NCBI RefSeq assembly: GCF_003058055.1
Contig: NZ_QBTZ01000001.1
Span: forward strand, 1,676,501 to 1,740,500
DNA: 64,000 nucleotides
Reading direction: 5' to 3'
Source: Acidovorax sp. 107
Lineage (GTDB): Bacteria; Pseudomonadota; Gammaproteobacteria; Burkholderiales; Burkholderiaceae_C
This document shows, piece after piece, positions 8,984 through 18,002 of this stretch; position 1 is the stretch's first letter, and every line of letters begins with the position of its first letter. The notes beneath the pieces are model-generated. The model made no database searches. It was not told where the DNA came from and worked only from the letters and a program-made list of their open reading frames with translations. Made by a program: the position numbers and the translations under genes.

Positions 8984-9475
8984 ATGAATTCCCATAATCT
9001 GATCGACCGACCCACCCATCGCATTGCCAGCATCCTGGCTGTGAGTGCACTGGCCCTGGGATTGGCAGCCTGCAGCAAGACCGAGGAGCCTACAGTGGGG
9101 CAGCGTCTGGACTCTGCCGTCGAAAAGACCGAGCAGGCAGCTGCCGACGCCCGCGTGAAGGCCGAGGGCGCCATGCAGAAGGCAGAGACCAAGATGGAGC
9201 AGGGCGCTGCCAACGCAGAAGCCACCGCCAAGGATGCTGCCAATACGGCCAAGGGCGCGTTGGACGACGCCACCATCACCGCCCAGGTGAATGCCGGCCT
9301 GGCCAAAGACCCCGATTTGAGTGCACTCAAGATCAACGTGGATACGGTCAATGGCAAGGTCACGCTCAACGGCCCCGCACCCTCCACGGTGGCCCGGGAC
9401 CGCGCCGAAACCATCGCCAAAGGCGTGAGCGGCGTGACCTCGGTGAACAACCAACTGGTCGTGACGGCGGGTTGA
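8984..9475 (+). CDS. BON-domain lipoprotein
   Basis: This 163-residue precursor has a lipoprotein signal peptide ending LGLAAC (Cys about residue 30). An Ala/Lys/Glu-rich helical stretch follows (residues 45-100), then one BON domain (about residues 100-163, ITAQVNAGLAKDPDLSALKI through VNNQLVV). BON domains (OsmY, OsmY-like) bind phospholipid surfaces and are common in envelope-stress proteins. The residue after the lipid Cys is Ser, which predicts outer-membrane sorting. The start has AAGGAG upstream. Confidence 0.88.
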   Translation: MNSHNLIDRPTHRIASILAVSALALGLAACSKTEEPTVGQRLDSAVEKTEQAAADARVKAEGAMQKAETKMEQGAANAEATAKDAANTAKGALDDATITAQVNAGLAKDPDLSALKINVDTVNGKVTLNGPAPSTVARDRAETIAKGVSGVTSVNNQLVVTAG

Positions 9476-9531
9476 TACCCCGCTGACCGCCCCACTGCGG
9501 CGCCCGGGTTCGCTCCCGGTGCCGCGCTACC

Positions 9532-10770
9532 ATGGCTGGCATGAAAGACCACGACATTGATCTTGCCACCCGCATCGTCCACCACGACTACCAGCCTCCG
9601 GCCGGGTTTGTAGCCCCTCAAACGGGGGTGTACAAGGCCTCCACGGTCATCTTCCCCAATGTCGCGGCCATGCGCTCGCGCGAGTGGAAGGACAAGAGCG
9701 GCTACACCTACGGGCTGCACGGCACGCCCACTACCTTCATTCTTGAAGAACGACTGTGCGCGCTGGAAGGCGGCCTGCAGTGCGTGCTGGTGCCCAGCGG
9801 CCTGGCCGCCATTGCCAATGTGGGGCTCGCCCTGCTCCAGCCTGGGGACGAGGTGCTGATCCCGGACAACGCCTATGGCCCCGGCAAAGACCTCGCCAAC
9901 GGCGAGCTGGCGCGGTTCGGTATCACCCACGTGTTCTACGATCCGCTGGACCCTGCCGATCTTGCGGCCCGTATCACCCCGGCCACCCGGCTGGTCTGGC
10001 TGGAGGCCCCGGGTTCGGTCAGCATGGAGTTCCCCGACCTGTGCGAGCAGGTACGCATCTGCCGCGCGCGTGGCGTGACGACCGCGCTGGACAACACCTG
10101 GGGTGCGGGCCTTGCGTTTGCACCGTTTGACCTTACCGGCGATGGCAGCCTGGGTGTGGACATTTCGGCCCACGCGCTCACCAAGTACCCCAGTGGCGGA
10201 GGTGACGTGCTCATGGGCAGCGTCATTACGCGCGACCTGGGCCTGCATACGAAGATCAAGCTCACGCACATGCGGCTGGGCCTGGGGGTGGGGGCCAACG
10301 ACGCCGAGGCCGTGCTGCGTGCGCTGCCCAGCATCGGGCTGCGCTACCGCGCCCATGATGAGGCTGCCCGCAGCCTCGCGCGCTGGTTGCAGCAGCAGCC
10401 AGCCGTCGTGCAGGTGCTGCACCCCGCACTGGAAGGCGCACCCGGCCATGCGCACTGGAAGGCCCTCTGTGGTGCAGCGCAGGGCGGCCAGGGGCTTGCA
10501 GCCGGCCTGTTCAGTGTGATGATCGACGCCCGTTACACGCAGCAGCAGGTGGATGCGTTCTGCGACGGCCTGCGACTGTTCAAGCTGGGCTACAGCTGGG
10601 GCGGCCCCATGAGCTTGGTCGTGCCCTACAACATCGCCAGCATGCGCAGCCGCCCACCGGCCCATTTGAAGCCGGGCACGCTGGTGCGGTTTTCGATCGG
10701 GCTGGAGGCCGTGGAGGATCTGCGGCGCGATCTGCAGCAGGCGATGGAGCGCGCTTTCCCGCCAGCCTGA
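9532..10770 (+). CDS. metC: Cystathionine beta-lyase (Cys/Met metabolism PLP enzyme)
   Basis: The 412-residue PLP fold-type I enzyme of the trans-sulfuration family carries GYTYGLHGTPTTF (substrate and PLP phosphate contacts), LDNTWGAGL (PLP aspartate) and the Schiff-base lysine in SAHALTKYPSGGGDV, about residue 218. That motif is closest to the proteobacterial cystathionine beta-lyase branch, which makes homocysteine, pyruvate and ammonia from cystathionine. A second in-frame ATG at 9541 is equally plausible, and neither has a strong ribosome site. Related activity on other cysteine conjugates cannot be excluded. Confidence 0.88.
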   Translation: MAGMKDHDIDLATRIVHHDYQPPAGFVAPQTGVYKASTVIFPNVAAMRSREWKDKSGYTYGLHGTPTTFILEERLCALEGGLQCVLVPSGLAAIANVGLALLQPGDEVLIPDNAYGPGKDLANGELARFGITHVFYDPLDPADLAARITPATRLVWLEAPGSVSMEFPDLCEQVRICRARGVTTALDNTWGAGLAFAPFDLTGDGSLGVDISAHALTKYPSGGGDVLMGSVITRDLGLHTKIKLTHMRLGLGVGANDAEAVLRALPSIGLRYRAHDEAARSLARWLQQQPAVVQVLHPALEGAPGHAHWKALCGAAQGGQGLAAGLFSVMIDARYTQQQVDAFCDGLRLFKLGYSWGGPMSLVVPYNIASMRSRPPAHLKPGTLVRFSIGLEAVEDLRRDLQQAMERAFPPA

Positions 10771-10896
10771 GTCCGGCGGGGCGCGAATGCGTCGTTGTCC
10801 GCTGGCGTTGGAACCCGGGCGTGCATGAGCGGAACGCGGGCGGGATACGGGCTTTCCTCAGTGGCGCTGCGGCGGCGCCGGGCTTAGTGTGGCGGC

Positions 10897-11766
10897 ATGA
10901 CCGTGACATCGTCCAAGCCCGCCCCTGATGCGCCGAGCGCGCCCGGTTCTTCAGAGTCCCAACACGCCGAGGCCATTGCCAGCCGCGTGAAGGCCCAGAC
11001 CGCGCAGCCTGTACAACTGCAACCCTTGCGCTTGGCCGACCCATTCCGGTGGTTGCGGCGCGGCTTGGAGGACGTGCGCGCTGCGCCCGGCATCGCTGCG
11101 TTCTACGGCGTGTGCTTCTGGATCATGGCCGTAGTGCTGGGCTGGGTATTCCGCACGCGGCCCGAATACACCATGTCGCTGGCCAGCGGCTGTCTGCTGG
11201 TGGGCCCGTTTCTGGCCATGGGGCTGTATGACACCAGCCGCCGGCGCGAAGCGGGCCTCCAACCCCAGCTCAGCGAGTCACTCACCTGCTGGGACAGCCA
11301 CATGGGCAGCATGGGCATGCTGGTGCTGGTGCTGGTGGTGCTGGAGCTGCTATGGGGCCGTGCGTCGCTGGTGGTGTTTGCGGTGTTCTTCAATACGGGC
11401 ATGCCGTCGACTACCGGCGTGCTTCAGGCAGTGTTCAACCCGCAAAACTGGAGTTTTGTGGCGGTGTACATGGTGGTGGGCGGCGTGTTTGCGGGGCTGG
11501 TGTTTTCGACCTCGGTGGTATCCATCCCCATGATCCTGGACCGTGACACCGACGCGCTGACTGCGGGTATCACCAGCATGCGGGTGGTGATCGAAAACAC
11601 CGGGGTGATGCTGTTGTGGGGAGCATTGATCACCCTCATCGTGGCCGCCTCGCTGTGGTTCTGGGGCGTAGGCCTGGTGCTGGCGGGGCCCGTGCTGGGC
11701 TTTGGCAGCTGGCATGCGTACCGGGCGTCCGTCATCCCGCTGCAGCGCCCCCCGGCGGGGGCCTGA
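10897..11766 (+). CDS. DUF2189 domain membrane protein
   Basis: This 289-residue inner-membrane protein has a polar N-terminus of about 60 residues, then about six hydrophobic segments. The DUF2189 features are an early LADPFRWLRRGLEDVRAAP stretch and later DRDTDALTAGITSM. The family is common in alpha- and betaproteobacteria and has no assigned function; proximity to respiratory genes is seen elsewhere but not here. The start at 10897 lacks a strong ribosome site. A 126-base gap separates it from metC. Confidence 0.85.
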   Translation: MTVTSSKPAPDAPSAPGSSESQHAEAIASRVKAQTAQPVQLQPLRLADPFRWLRRGLEDVRAAPGIAAFYGVCFWIMAVVLGWVFRTRPEYTMSLASGCLLVGPFLAMGLYDTSRRREAGLQPQLSESLTCWDSHMGSMGMLVLVLVVLELLWGRASLVVFAVFFNTGMPSTTGVLQAVFNPQNWSFVAVYMVVGGVFAGLVFSTSVVSIPMILDRDTDALTAGITSMRVVIENTGVMLLWGALITLIVAASLWFWGVGLVLAGPVLGFGSWHAYRASVIPLQRPPAGA

Positions 11767-11813
11767 AAGCCCCGTGCTGTTACAGTGGGTCTCAACTTCA
11801 GGAAGCTACTACC

Positions 11814-11999
11814 TTGGCAACACCCAACTACGGATACGAAAAACGCCAGCGCGAACTCGCCAAAAAACAAAAAAAGGAAGAGAAGCTGAGGGCCAAAACA
11901 CAGCGCAGGCCGAACGATCCGCAAGGGGATGACCAGCCCGCTGACGACCAGCCAGCGGGCGATGCAGGTGATCCCGGGCAGCCCTCCGCAGGCGCCTGA
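11814..11999 (+). CDS. Small Lys/Arg-rich conserved hypothetical protein
   Basis: With a TTG start at 11814 (AGGAAG eight bases upstream) the product has 61 residues. It begins with a short conserved-looking ATPNYGYEKRQRELAKKQKK segment of strongly basic helix and ends in an acidic Asp/Pro/Ala-rich tail. Proteins with this opening recur in Burkholderiales to my recollection, with no known function. The charged helix could bind nucleic acid, but that is guesswork. It lies 47 bases after the DUF2189 gene and converges on the arylesterase. Confidence 0.65.
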   Translation: MATPNYGYEKRQRELAKKQKKEEKLRAKTQRRPNDPQGDDQPADDQPAGDAGDPGQPSAGA

Positions 12000-12014
12000 G
12001 TTCTTGGCTGCGTT

Positions 12015-12695
12015 TTAGCGCAGCAACTTTTTCAGCTCTGGCCACACGTTGGCCAGCATCTGCGGATGCGCTTCGGCGCGGGGGTGGATGCGGTCAGGCT
12101 GGAACAGGCGCGTCGGGTCCGGCCCGTCCGCTACCCCTTTCAAGAAAAACGGCACCGCCGCTGCCTTGTGGGCCTGCGCCACGGTGGTGAACAGGCCCGC
12201 AAACTTGTTGGCGTAGTCGGTGCCATAGTTGGGCGGCACCTGCATGCCCACCAGCAAAACCTTGGCTCCGGCCTTTTGCGCCGTCTGGGTCATCCAGGTC
12301 AGGTTCTCCTCGGTGTTCTTGAGCGGCAGGCCGCGCAGGGCGTCGTTGCCGCCCAGCTCGATCACTACGTGCGTGGGCTTGTGCTGGGCCAGCAACGCCG
12401 CCAAGCGCGAGCGGCCGCCCGAGGTGGTCTCGCCGCTCACGCTGGCATTGACCACGGTGGCCGTGACCTTGTCTTGAGCCAACTGCTTTTCCAGCAGCGC
12501 CACCCAGCCCGTGCCGCGCGCCAGGCCGTATTCGGCGCTGAGCGAATCTCCCAGCACCAGGATCACCGGCGTGCGTCCGGCTGCCACCGCCTTGGTGGCG
12601 GCTTGCGCGAAGGCCGTGGGCGCACAAAGCCCCACCAACGCGCCGATCGATGCGCTCAGGATAAAGTGGCGCCGTTGCTGCAGATTGCGAATCAA
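12015..12695 (-). CDS. tesA: Arylesterase / multifunctional GDSL lysophospholipase (TesA-like)
   Basis: The 226-residue precursor is an SGNH hydrolase: block I ILVLGDSLSAEYG (catalytic Ser), block III ELGGNDALRG, and the C-terminal PDRIHPRAEAHPQ with the catalytic Asp and His. It matches TesA-type periplasmic thioesterase/arylesterases. The N-terminus RRHFILSASIGALVG resembles a twin-arginine signal, ending near AFAQA. No ATG is available before the signal peptide. A TTG at 12695 with AAAGG upstream is used. It is divergent, 15 bases away, from an ABC ATPase, the same partner tesA has in E. coli (ybbA). Confidence 0.86.
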   Translation of the reverse strand: MIRNLQQRRHFILSASIGALVGLCAPTAFAQAATKAVAAGRTPVILVLGDSLSAEYGLARGTGWVALLEKQLAQDKVTATVVNASVSGETTSGGRSRLAALLAQHKPTHVVIELGGNDALRGLPLKNTEENLTWMTQTAQKAGAKVLLVGMQVPPNYGTDYANKFAGLFTTVAQAHKAAAVPFFLKGVADGPDPTRLFQPDRIHPRAEAHPQMLANVWPELKKLLR

Positions 12696-12710
12696 AGTAA
12701 AGAGCCTTTC

Positions 12711-13412
<702 letters not shown>

Positions 13413-13426
13413 GGGGTTAGCGGGAT

Positions 13427-13494
13427 TATTTGAGCTTTTTAGACCGCAGGCGCTAGTGGAGCATACGCAAGCAGCTATGAAATTGATAGTGCTC
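13427..13494 (+). repeat. Dispersed hairpin repeat, copy B
   Basis: This copy reads CAGGCGCTAGTGGAGCATAC then GCAAGCAGCTATGAAATTGATAGT. It occupies the gap between the ABC ATPase and rlmB. The inner arms are more diverged than in copies A and J. Confidence 0.65.
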
Positions 13495-13530
13495 TGAGGG
13501 AGGGTGTCGCGCCCAGCGGATAATCCCCCC

Positions 13531-14277
13531 ATGTCCAGCCCCAAAGTTCTCTTCGGCTTTCACGCCGTGGGCGTGCGTCTGAAGACCGCGCCGAAATCCA
13601 TCATCGAGATTTACTACGAAGCCACGCGGCGCGATGCGCGCATGCGCCAGTTTCTCGACCGTGCCCGCGAGGCCGGTGCCCGCCTTATTGAAGCCGACAG
13701 CGTGCGCATTGCCAAGCTGGCTGGCAGCCACGGCCACCAGGGCGTGGCCGCGCGGGTAGAGCCCGTGAAGGTAGCCACCTCGCTGGATGAGCTGCTGGAG
13801 GATCTGGAAGCCGCTGGCATCGAGCAGCCCCTGCTGCTGGTGCTGGACGGCGTCACCGACCCGCACAACCTCGGCGCCTGCCTGCGAGTGGCTGATGGAG
13901 CGGGCGCGCATGCCGTTATCGCCCCAAAGGACCACGCTGTGGGCATCAACGCCACCGTGGCCAAGGTGGCCAGCGGCGCGGCCGAGACCATGCCGTACTT
14001 CATGGTCACCAACCTGGCGCGCACCCTGAACGAACTGAAGGAGCGCAACATCTGGTGCATCGGCACCAGCGACGATGCGCCCAAGACCATCTACCAGGTG
14101 GACCTGAAAGGCCCCGTGGCCTTGGTGCTGGGCGCCGAGGGCGACGGCATGCGCCAGCTCACGCGCAAGACCTGCGACGAGCTGGTCAGCATCCCCATGA
14201 AGGGCGCGGTCGAAAGCCTGAACGTCTCGGTGGCCAGCGGCGTGTGCCTGTACGAAGCGCTGCGCCAGAGGACTTGA
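13531..14277 (+). CDS. rlmB: 23S rRNA (guanosine(2251)-2'-O)-methyltransferase RlmB
   Basis: The 248-residue SpoU/TrmH-family enzyme uses SAM through a trefoil knot. An N-terminal L30e-like domain ([11 protein letters not shown]) precedes the SPOUT domain with motif 1 [20 protein letters not shown], motif 2 [14 protein letters not shown] and motif 3 [18 protein letters not shown]. The length is close to E. coli RlmB (243). It methylates G2251 in the ribosomal P loop. The ATG at 13531 begins at the conserved [11 protein letters not shown]; an upstream in-frame start at 13504 adds non-conserved residues. Confidence 0.92.
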   Translation: MSSPKVLFGFHAVGVRLKTAPKSIIEIYYEATRRDARMRQFLDRAREAGARLIEADSVRIAKLAGSHGHQGVAARVEPVKVATSLDELLEDLEAAGIEQPLLLVLDGVTDPHNLGACLRVADGAGAHAVIAPKDHAVGINATVAKVASGAAETMPYFMVTNLARTLNELKERNIWCIGTSDDAPKTIYQVDLKGPVALVLGAEGDGMRQLTRKTCDELVSIPMKGAVESLNVSVASGVCLYEALRQRT

Positions 14278-14320
14278 TCCTCGGCCCTTTGGTTACTTTG
14301 GCGCCACAGCCGAAAGCACC

Positions 14321-15046
14321 ATGCTGGACACCGTGAAAGCCTGGGTCCGGCAAAGCCAGCGCATCGCCGTGTTGACGGGCGCCGGGGTCAGCGCCGAGTC
14401 GGGCGTGCCCACCTTCCGCGATGCGCAGACGGGGTACTGGGCACAGTTCCGCCCCGAAGACATGGCGACCGAATCAGGCTTTCGCGCCCACCCGCAGCGC
14501 GTGTGGGACTGGTACCAGTACCGGCGCGACCTGCTGGCCAGCGTGTCGCCCAACGCCGGGCATCTGGCGCTGGCGGACTTTCAGCGCCGCCACCCCGACC
14601 GTATCACCCTCATCACCCAGAACGTGGATGGCCTGCACCAGCGCGCGGGCAGCACTGGCGTGCTCTGCCTGCACGGCGACATCTTCCAGGACCGCTGGCT
14701 CGACACCCCGCGCAACTGCTGCGTCATCGACCATGCAGTGGCCGGCCACCCGCCGCACTGCGACCGCTGCGGCAACCTGGTGCGCCCGGGCGTGGTGTGG
14801 TTTGGGGAGTCCTTGCCGCTGGCGACATTGGAAGCCGCCGAGCAGGCGGCCACCCAGTGCGACCTGATGCTGGTGGTGGGCACGGCCGGTGCGGTGTACC
14901 CCGCCGCGGGCCTGGCCCACCAAGCACGGGCCGCCGGTGCCAGGGTGGTGGTGCTCAACCCCGCGCCCAGTGCGCTGGACGAGGTAGCGCAGGGGGTGCT
15001 GTGCGGCACGGCGGCGACGGTGCTGCCGCAATTGCTGGGCGAATGA
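14321..15046 (+). CDS. Sir2-family NAD-dependent deacylase
   Basis: The 241-residue sirtuin has the NAD-binding GAGVSAESGVPTFRD, TQNVDGLHQRAG and the catalytic histidine in LHGDIF. A small zinc-ribbon region follows (about residues 125-150): one pair is an adjacent Cys-Cys (NCCV) and the other a normal CDRC. The adjacent pair departs from the usual CxxC. VVWFGESLP and a second Rossmann half (VVGTAGAVYPA) complete the fold. The likely role is protein lysine deacylation; the acyl specificity is not readable. It lies 43 bases after rlmB. Confidence 0.9.
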   Translation: MLDTVKAWVRQSQRIAVLTGAGVSAESGVPTFRDAQTGYWAQFRPEDMATESGFRAHPQRVWDWYQYRRDLLASVSPNAGHLALADFQRRHPDRITLITQNVDGLHQRAGSTGVLCLHGDIFQDRWLDTPRNCCVIDHAVAGHPPHCDRCGNLVRPGVVWFGESLPLATLEAAEQAATQCDLMLVVGTAGAVYPAAGLAHQARAAGARVVVLNPAPSALDEVAQGVLCGTAATVLPQLLGE

Positions 15047-15239
15047 GGCCGGGCAGGGCATAAGTGCGCTCGGGGGCGCACGAGTAATCACCAAGGGTGT
15101 CGCCTGGAAGACCCACGAGGCTCGGTAGAAACCCTGGTTTGTGGTGCTCAAGGTGCCTGTTGTCGCCCAGCGGACAGGCGCGAAGGCGCGGTGGCCGGTA
15201 GCCTGCCCCACCTTTGTTTTATCCGCCTTCCACACCATC

Positions 15240-16406
15240 ATGAGCCGTCGCCACTTTCTTTTGCGTGCCACCCAGGCCGTTGCCGCCACTGGTCTTCCCG
15301 CATGGGCCCACACCGCGATGGCGGCCGAAGAGGCCCTGACCGCTCGCTCCGTCACCCTCGGCTGCTCCATTGCCCTGACGGGCCCGCTGGGGCAGGCAGG
15401 TATCGAGCAGGTGGCGGGCATGAAGGCCGCGTTTGCCGAGGTGAATGCCGCCGGTGGCGTGTTAGGCCGCGAGATCCGCATGGAGGTCAAGGACGACGGC
15501 TACGTGGCTGCGCGCACCCTCAAGAACGTGACCGAGATGGTGGAGGCGCAGTCGGTGTTCGCACTGATCTCGCCGCTGGGCACAGCCAACACCGCGTCCA
15601 TCCTGCCGCTGATTGAGTCCAAGGGCATCCCTACCGTGGGCCCGGTGACGGGCGCCACATCGCTGCGTGCAGCGGCCAACAAGCACGTGTTCTTCCTGCG
15701 TCCCAGCTACCGCGAAGAAACCCAGCGCCTGGTCAAGCAGATCGTGGACATGGGCCTCAAGCGCATTGCGGTGGTGTACCTGGACAACCCGTTTGGCAAA
15801 GAGGTGCTCAAGGACATGTCCGCCGCGCTGGACGAGATCAAGGTCGAGCGCGGTGGCGAGTTTGCGCTGGCCGTAGACGGCAAGAACGGCGCCGAGCTGG
15901 CCGACAAGGTGGCGGCCGAGCGCCCGGGCGCCGTGCTGCTGGCCACCACGGGTACGGCCAATACCGCGTTTGTGCAGGCCTTCCGTGCCAAGGCGCAGGG
16001 TGTGCCGCTGGCCGGCTTGTCCGTCACGGTGATCTCGTCGGAGCTGCCCAAGCTGGCGGCCTCCACGCGCGGCTTGGCGCTGGTTCAGGTGTTCCCCGAT
16101 GCCAATTCGCAAAAATCGGTGGCGGTGCGCAAGTTCCAGGCCACGATGAAGGCCACGGGCGGGGACCCGGCGTTCCTGAACAGCAACAGCGCGCTGGAGG
16201 GCTGGCTCAACGCACAGATCATGATCGAAGGCCTGAAGAACGCGGGCAAGGAGCCCACACGCGAGCGCCTGCGCGCCGGGCTGATGGCCATCCGGTCGCT
16301 GTCGTTTGGCGACTTTAACGTGGGCTTTGGCAACAAGGCACCTTACATCGGCTCGGATGCCATCTACCTGGCGATCTACGCAGAAAACGGCCGCCGGATC
16401 AGTTGA
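15240..16406 (+). CDS. ABC transporter periplasmic binding protein, branched-chain amino-acid type, Tat-exported
   Basis: The 388-residue precursor opens with SRRHFLLRATQAVAATGLPA, a clear twin-arginine motif, with probable cleavage after AMA. The mature part is a type I periplasmic binding fold (LivJ/LivK-like, Peripla_BP_6) with VTLGCSIALTGPLGQAG at its start. No permease or ATPase neighbours are present, so it is an orphan receptor; the ligand may be an amino acid, amide or aromatic acid. The start at 15240 sits directly before the Tat motif. A strong terminator follows after about 50 bases. Confidence 0.88.
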   Translation: MSRRHFLLRATQAVAATGLPAWAHTAMAAEEALTARSVTLGCSIALTGPLGQAGIEQVAGMKAAFAEVNAAGGVLGREIRMEVKDDGYVAARTLKNVTEMVEAQSVFALISPLGTANTASILPLIESKGIPTVGPVTGATSLRAAANKHVFFLRPSYREETQRLVKQIVDMGLKRIAVVYLDNPFGKEVLKDMSAALDEIKVERGGEFALAVDGKNGAELADKVAAERPGAVLLATTGTANTAFVQAFRAKAQGVPLAGLSVTVISSELPKLAASTRGLALVQVFPDANSQKSVAVRKFQATMKATGGDPAFLNSNSALEGWLNAQIMIEGLKNAGKEPTRERLRAGLMAIRSLSFGDFNVGFGNKAPYIGSDAIYLAIYAENGRRIS

Positions 16407-16454
16407 TGCGCTGACAGGACGCCGAGTGAGCAGCAAAACCGGCAGACCCTAACC

Positions 16455-16485
16455 AAAAAGGCCAGCGCATGCGCTGGCCTTTTTT
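16455..16485. terminator. Bidirectional rho-independent terminator
   Basis: A perfect stem (AAAAAGGCCAGCGC with its complement) around a short centre is followed by T6 on the plus strand and mirrored by A5 on the other. It lies between the convergent binding-protein and chromate-transporter genes, so it can stop transcription both ways. Confidence 0.9.
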
Positions 16486-16538
16486 GATATTCGCACCGGA
16501 GAGTGCGATGCCGTGCCCAAGGGCTTTGAACAGGGTAC

Positions 16539-17153
16539 TTAGACCAGCCCCAGCGCCCCCAGCAATGCGCCCGCGCCCAGCATCCATAGCAGGTGCAGCT
16601 TGGTGCGCCAGACCAGTACCGTGGCCACGGCGGTCAGCAGCCACAGGGGCCAGTCGGTGGTCCATTCGCCATGGGCGCGGGCCAGCACCCAGGACGTGGC
16701 CACCAGCAGGCCGATCACGACCGGGGCCATGCCTTGCTTGAACGCGCGCACCCCGCGCCGCTCTCGGTTGCGGTGGCCCCAGCGTGTGGCCGTCCAGGTC
16801 AGCAGGCTGCTGGGCAGCATCACGCCCAGCATACACACCGCCATGCCCAGGGCGCCCAGCAGCCAGCCGGTCACGCCCGGGCCGCCGGCGTTGATGCCTA
16901 CGTTCCAGCCCAGCAGGGCAATGAACAGCACGTTCGGGCCCGGTGCCGCCTGGGCGATGGCGATGGAGGCGTTGAACTGCGGGTCGGTCAGCCACGCCTG
17001 GCGCTCGACCAGGAACCGGTGCATGTCGGGCGCGGTGGCAATGGCGCCGCCCACGGCGAGCAGCGACAGCGACAGGTAGTACAGAAAGAGGTTGAGCCAA
17101 TCGCCGGGGCTCAGGGCCATCAGCGGTGCAGTGAGGGGGGCTGCGGTGCTCAT
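16539..17153 (-). CDS. Chromate transporter, second half-size subunit (CHR family)
   Basis: The 204-residue membrane protein has about six hydrophobic segments and the CHR signature: LLAVGGAIATAPDMHRFLVE, then IAIAQAAPGPNVLFIALLGWNVG. Short-chain CHR proteins work as a pair from adjacent genes, and this one starts within the stop of its partner (ATGA overlap at 17150-17153). CHR proteins export chromate or related oxyanions by proton exchange. The exact substrate is inferred from family only. Confidence 0.88.
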   Translation of the reverse strand: MSTAAPLTAPLMALSPGDWLNLFLYYLSLSLLAVGGAIATAPDMHRFLVERQAWLTDPQFNASIAIAQAAPGPNVLFIALLGWNVGINAGGPGVTGWLLGALGMAVCMLGVMLPSSLLTWTATRWGHRNRERRGVRAFKQGMAPVVIGLLVATSWVLARAHGEWTTDWPLWLLTAVATVLVWRTKLHLLWMLGAGALLGALGLV

Positions 17154-17746
17154 GGTGCGAGCCTTCTCCAGGTCAGCAGGCAGGCGGCCCCGCCGATGAC
17201 TGGCAGGATCCAGAACAGTGGCCAGCGCAGCCAGGCCATGGCCACGATGGTCAGCCCGGTGATGGCCAGGCACAGGGGACGGCCCAGCGGGTGGTTGCGG
17301 ATGGAGGCAAACAGCTTGATGCCCACCCCGGCAATCAGGCCCGCCGCCACGGCCCCCATCCCACGCAGCGCCCCGGCCACGGCCGGTTGGGCAGAGAACT
17401 GTGCATACACCACCGCCAGTGCCAGCACCAGCATGAGCGGAAAGGTCAGCATGCCCGCCAGCGCCGCAAACGCGCCGCGCAGGCCGAAGTAGCGGTCACC
17501 GATCATGATGCTGAGGTTGACCACGTTGGGGCCCGGCATGATCTGCGCCACGGCCCAGTCCTCGACGAACTCCTCGTTCGTCATCCAGCGCTTTTTCTCC
17601 ACCAGCTCGCGCTGCACCACCGCCAGCACCCCTCCAAAGCCCTGCAGCGCCAGCCAGGTGAAAGACCAGAACAGATCGGCCGGATTGCGGGGCTGCGGGC
17701 GCGCAGGCGTTTCGATGTTGGGGGGCGAGGCTGTGGCGGGTGCCAT
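17150..17746 (-). CDS. Chromate transporter, first half-size subunit (CHR family)
   Basis: The 198-residue protein has the CHR features LFWSFTWLALQGFGGVLAVV, WMTNEEFVEDWAVAQIMPGP and NVVNLSIMIGDRYFG. It pairs with the overlapping downstream half, together making the two-domain transporter. The start at 17746 is preferred, since the open frame further upstream runs into a dispersed repeat (copy C) and is not conserved-looking. No chrB-type regulator is adjacent. Confidence 0.88.
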   Translation of the reverse strand: MAPATASPPNIETPARPQPRNPADLFWSFTWLALQGFGGVLAVVQRELVEKKRWMTNEEFVEDWAVAQIMPGPNVVNLSIMIGDRYFGLRGAFAALAGMLTFPLMLVLALAVVYAQFSAQPAVAGALRGMGAVAAGLIAGVGIKLFASIRNHPLGRPLCLAITGLTIVAMAWLRWPLFWILPVIGGAACLLTWRRLAP

Positions 17747-17762
17747 GGGTGAAAAATTGAGT

Positions 17763-17820
17763 GAAAAGTGGCTGATGCGCCAGTGATTCATGCCTTCATA
17801 GCTATCATTGTGATAGCTAT
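17763..17820 (+). repeat. Dispersed hairpin repeat, copy C
   Basis: GTGGCTGATGCGCCAGTGAT leads to TAGCTATCATTGTGATAGC. It aligns nearly base for base with copy J at 58683. It lies immediately upstream of the chromate-transporter pair, so it may fall in their leader or promoter region. Confidence 0.7.
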
Positions 17821-18002
17821 CCAGTGATGCGGTGGCCCCCGCGATGTTACGCGCGCGCCAGGCGGTACGCTGGTGCCGGGGCGTCGCCATCGGGCAAGCC
17901 TGGGGCGGTCAATGGTGCATGCGCGTACGGTGGTCTGCCGCTATGCTGCCGGGTGGTATGCCTGAGAGCGTGCATCACTTCACAAAGAGACAAGGACACC
18001 CC

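Noticed and set aside
8941..10665. A 574-codon open frame antisense to the BON lipoprotein and metC genes
   Set aside because: It crosses two real genes in the other orientation and has no motif; the composition is typical of antisense frames.
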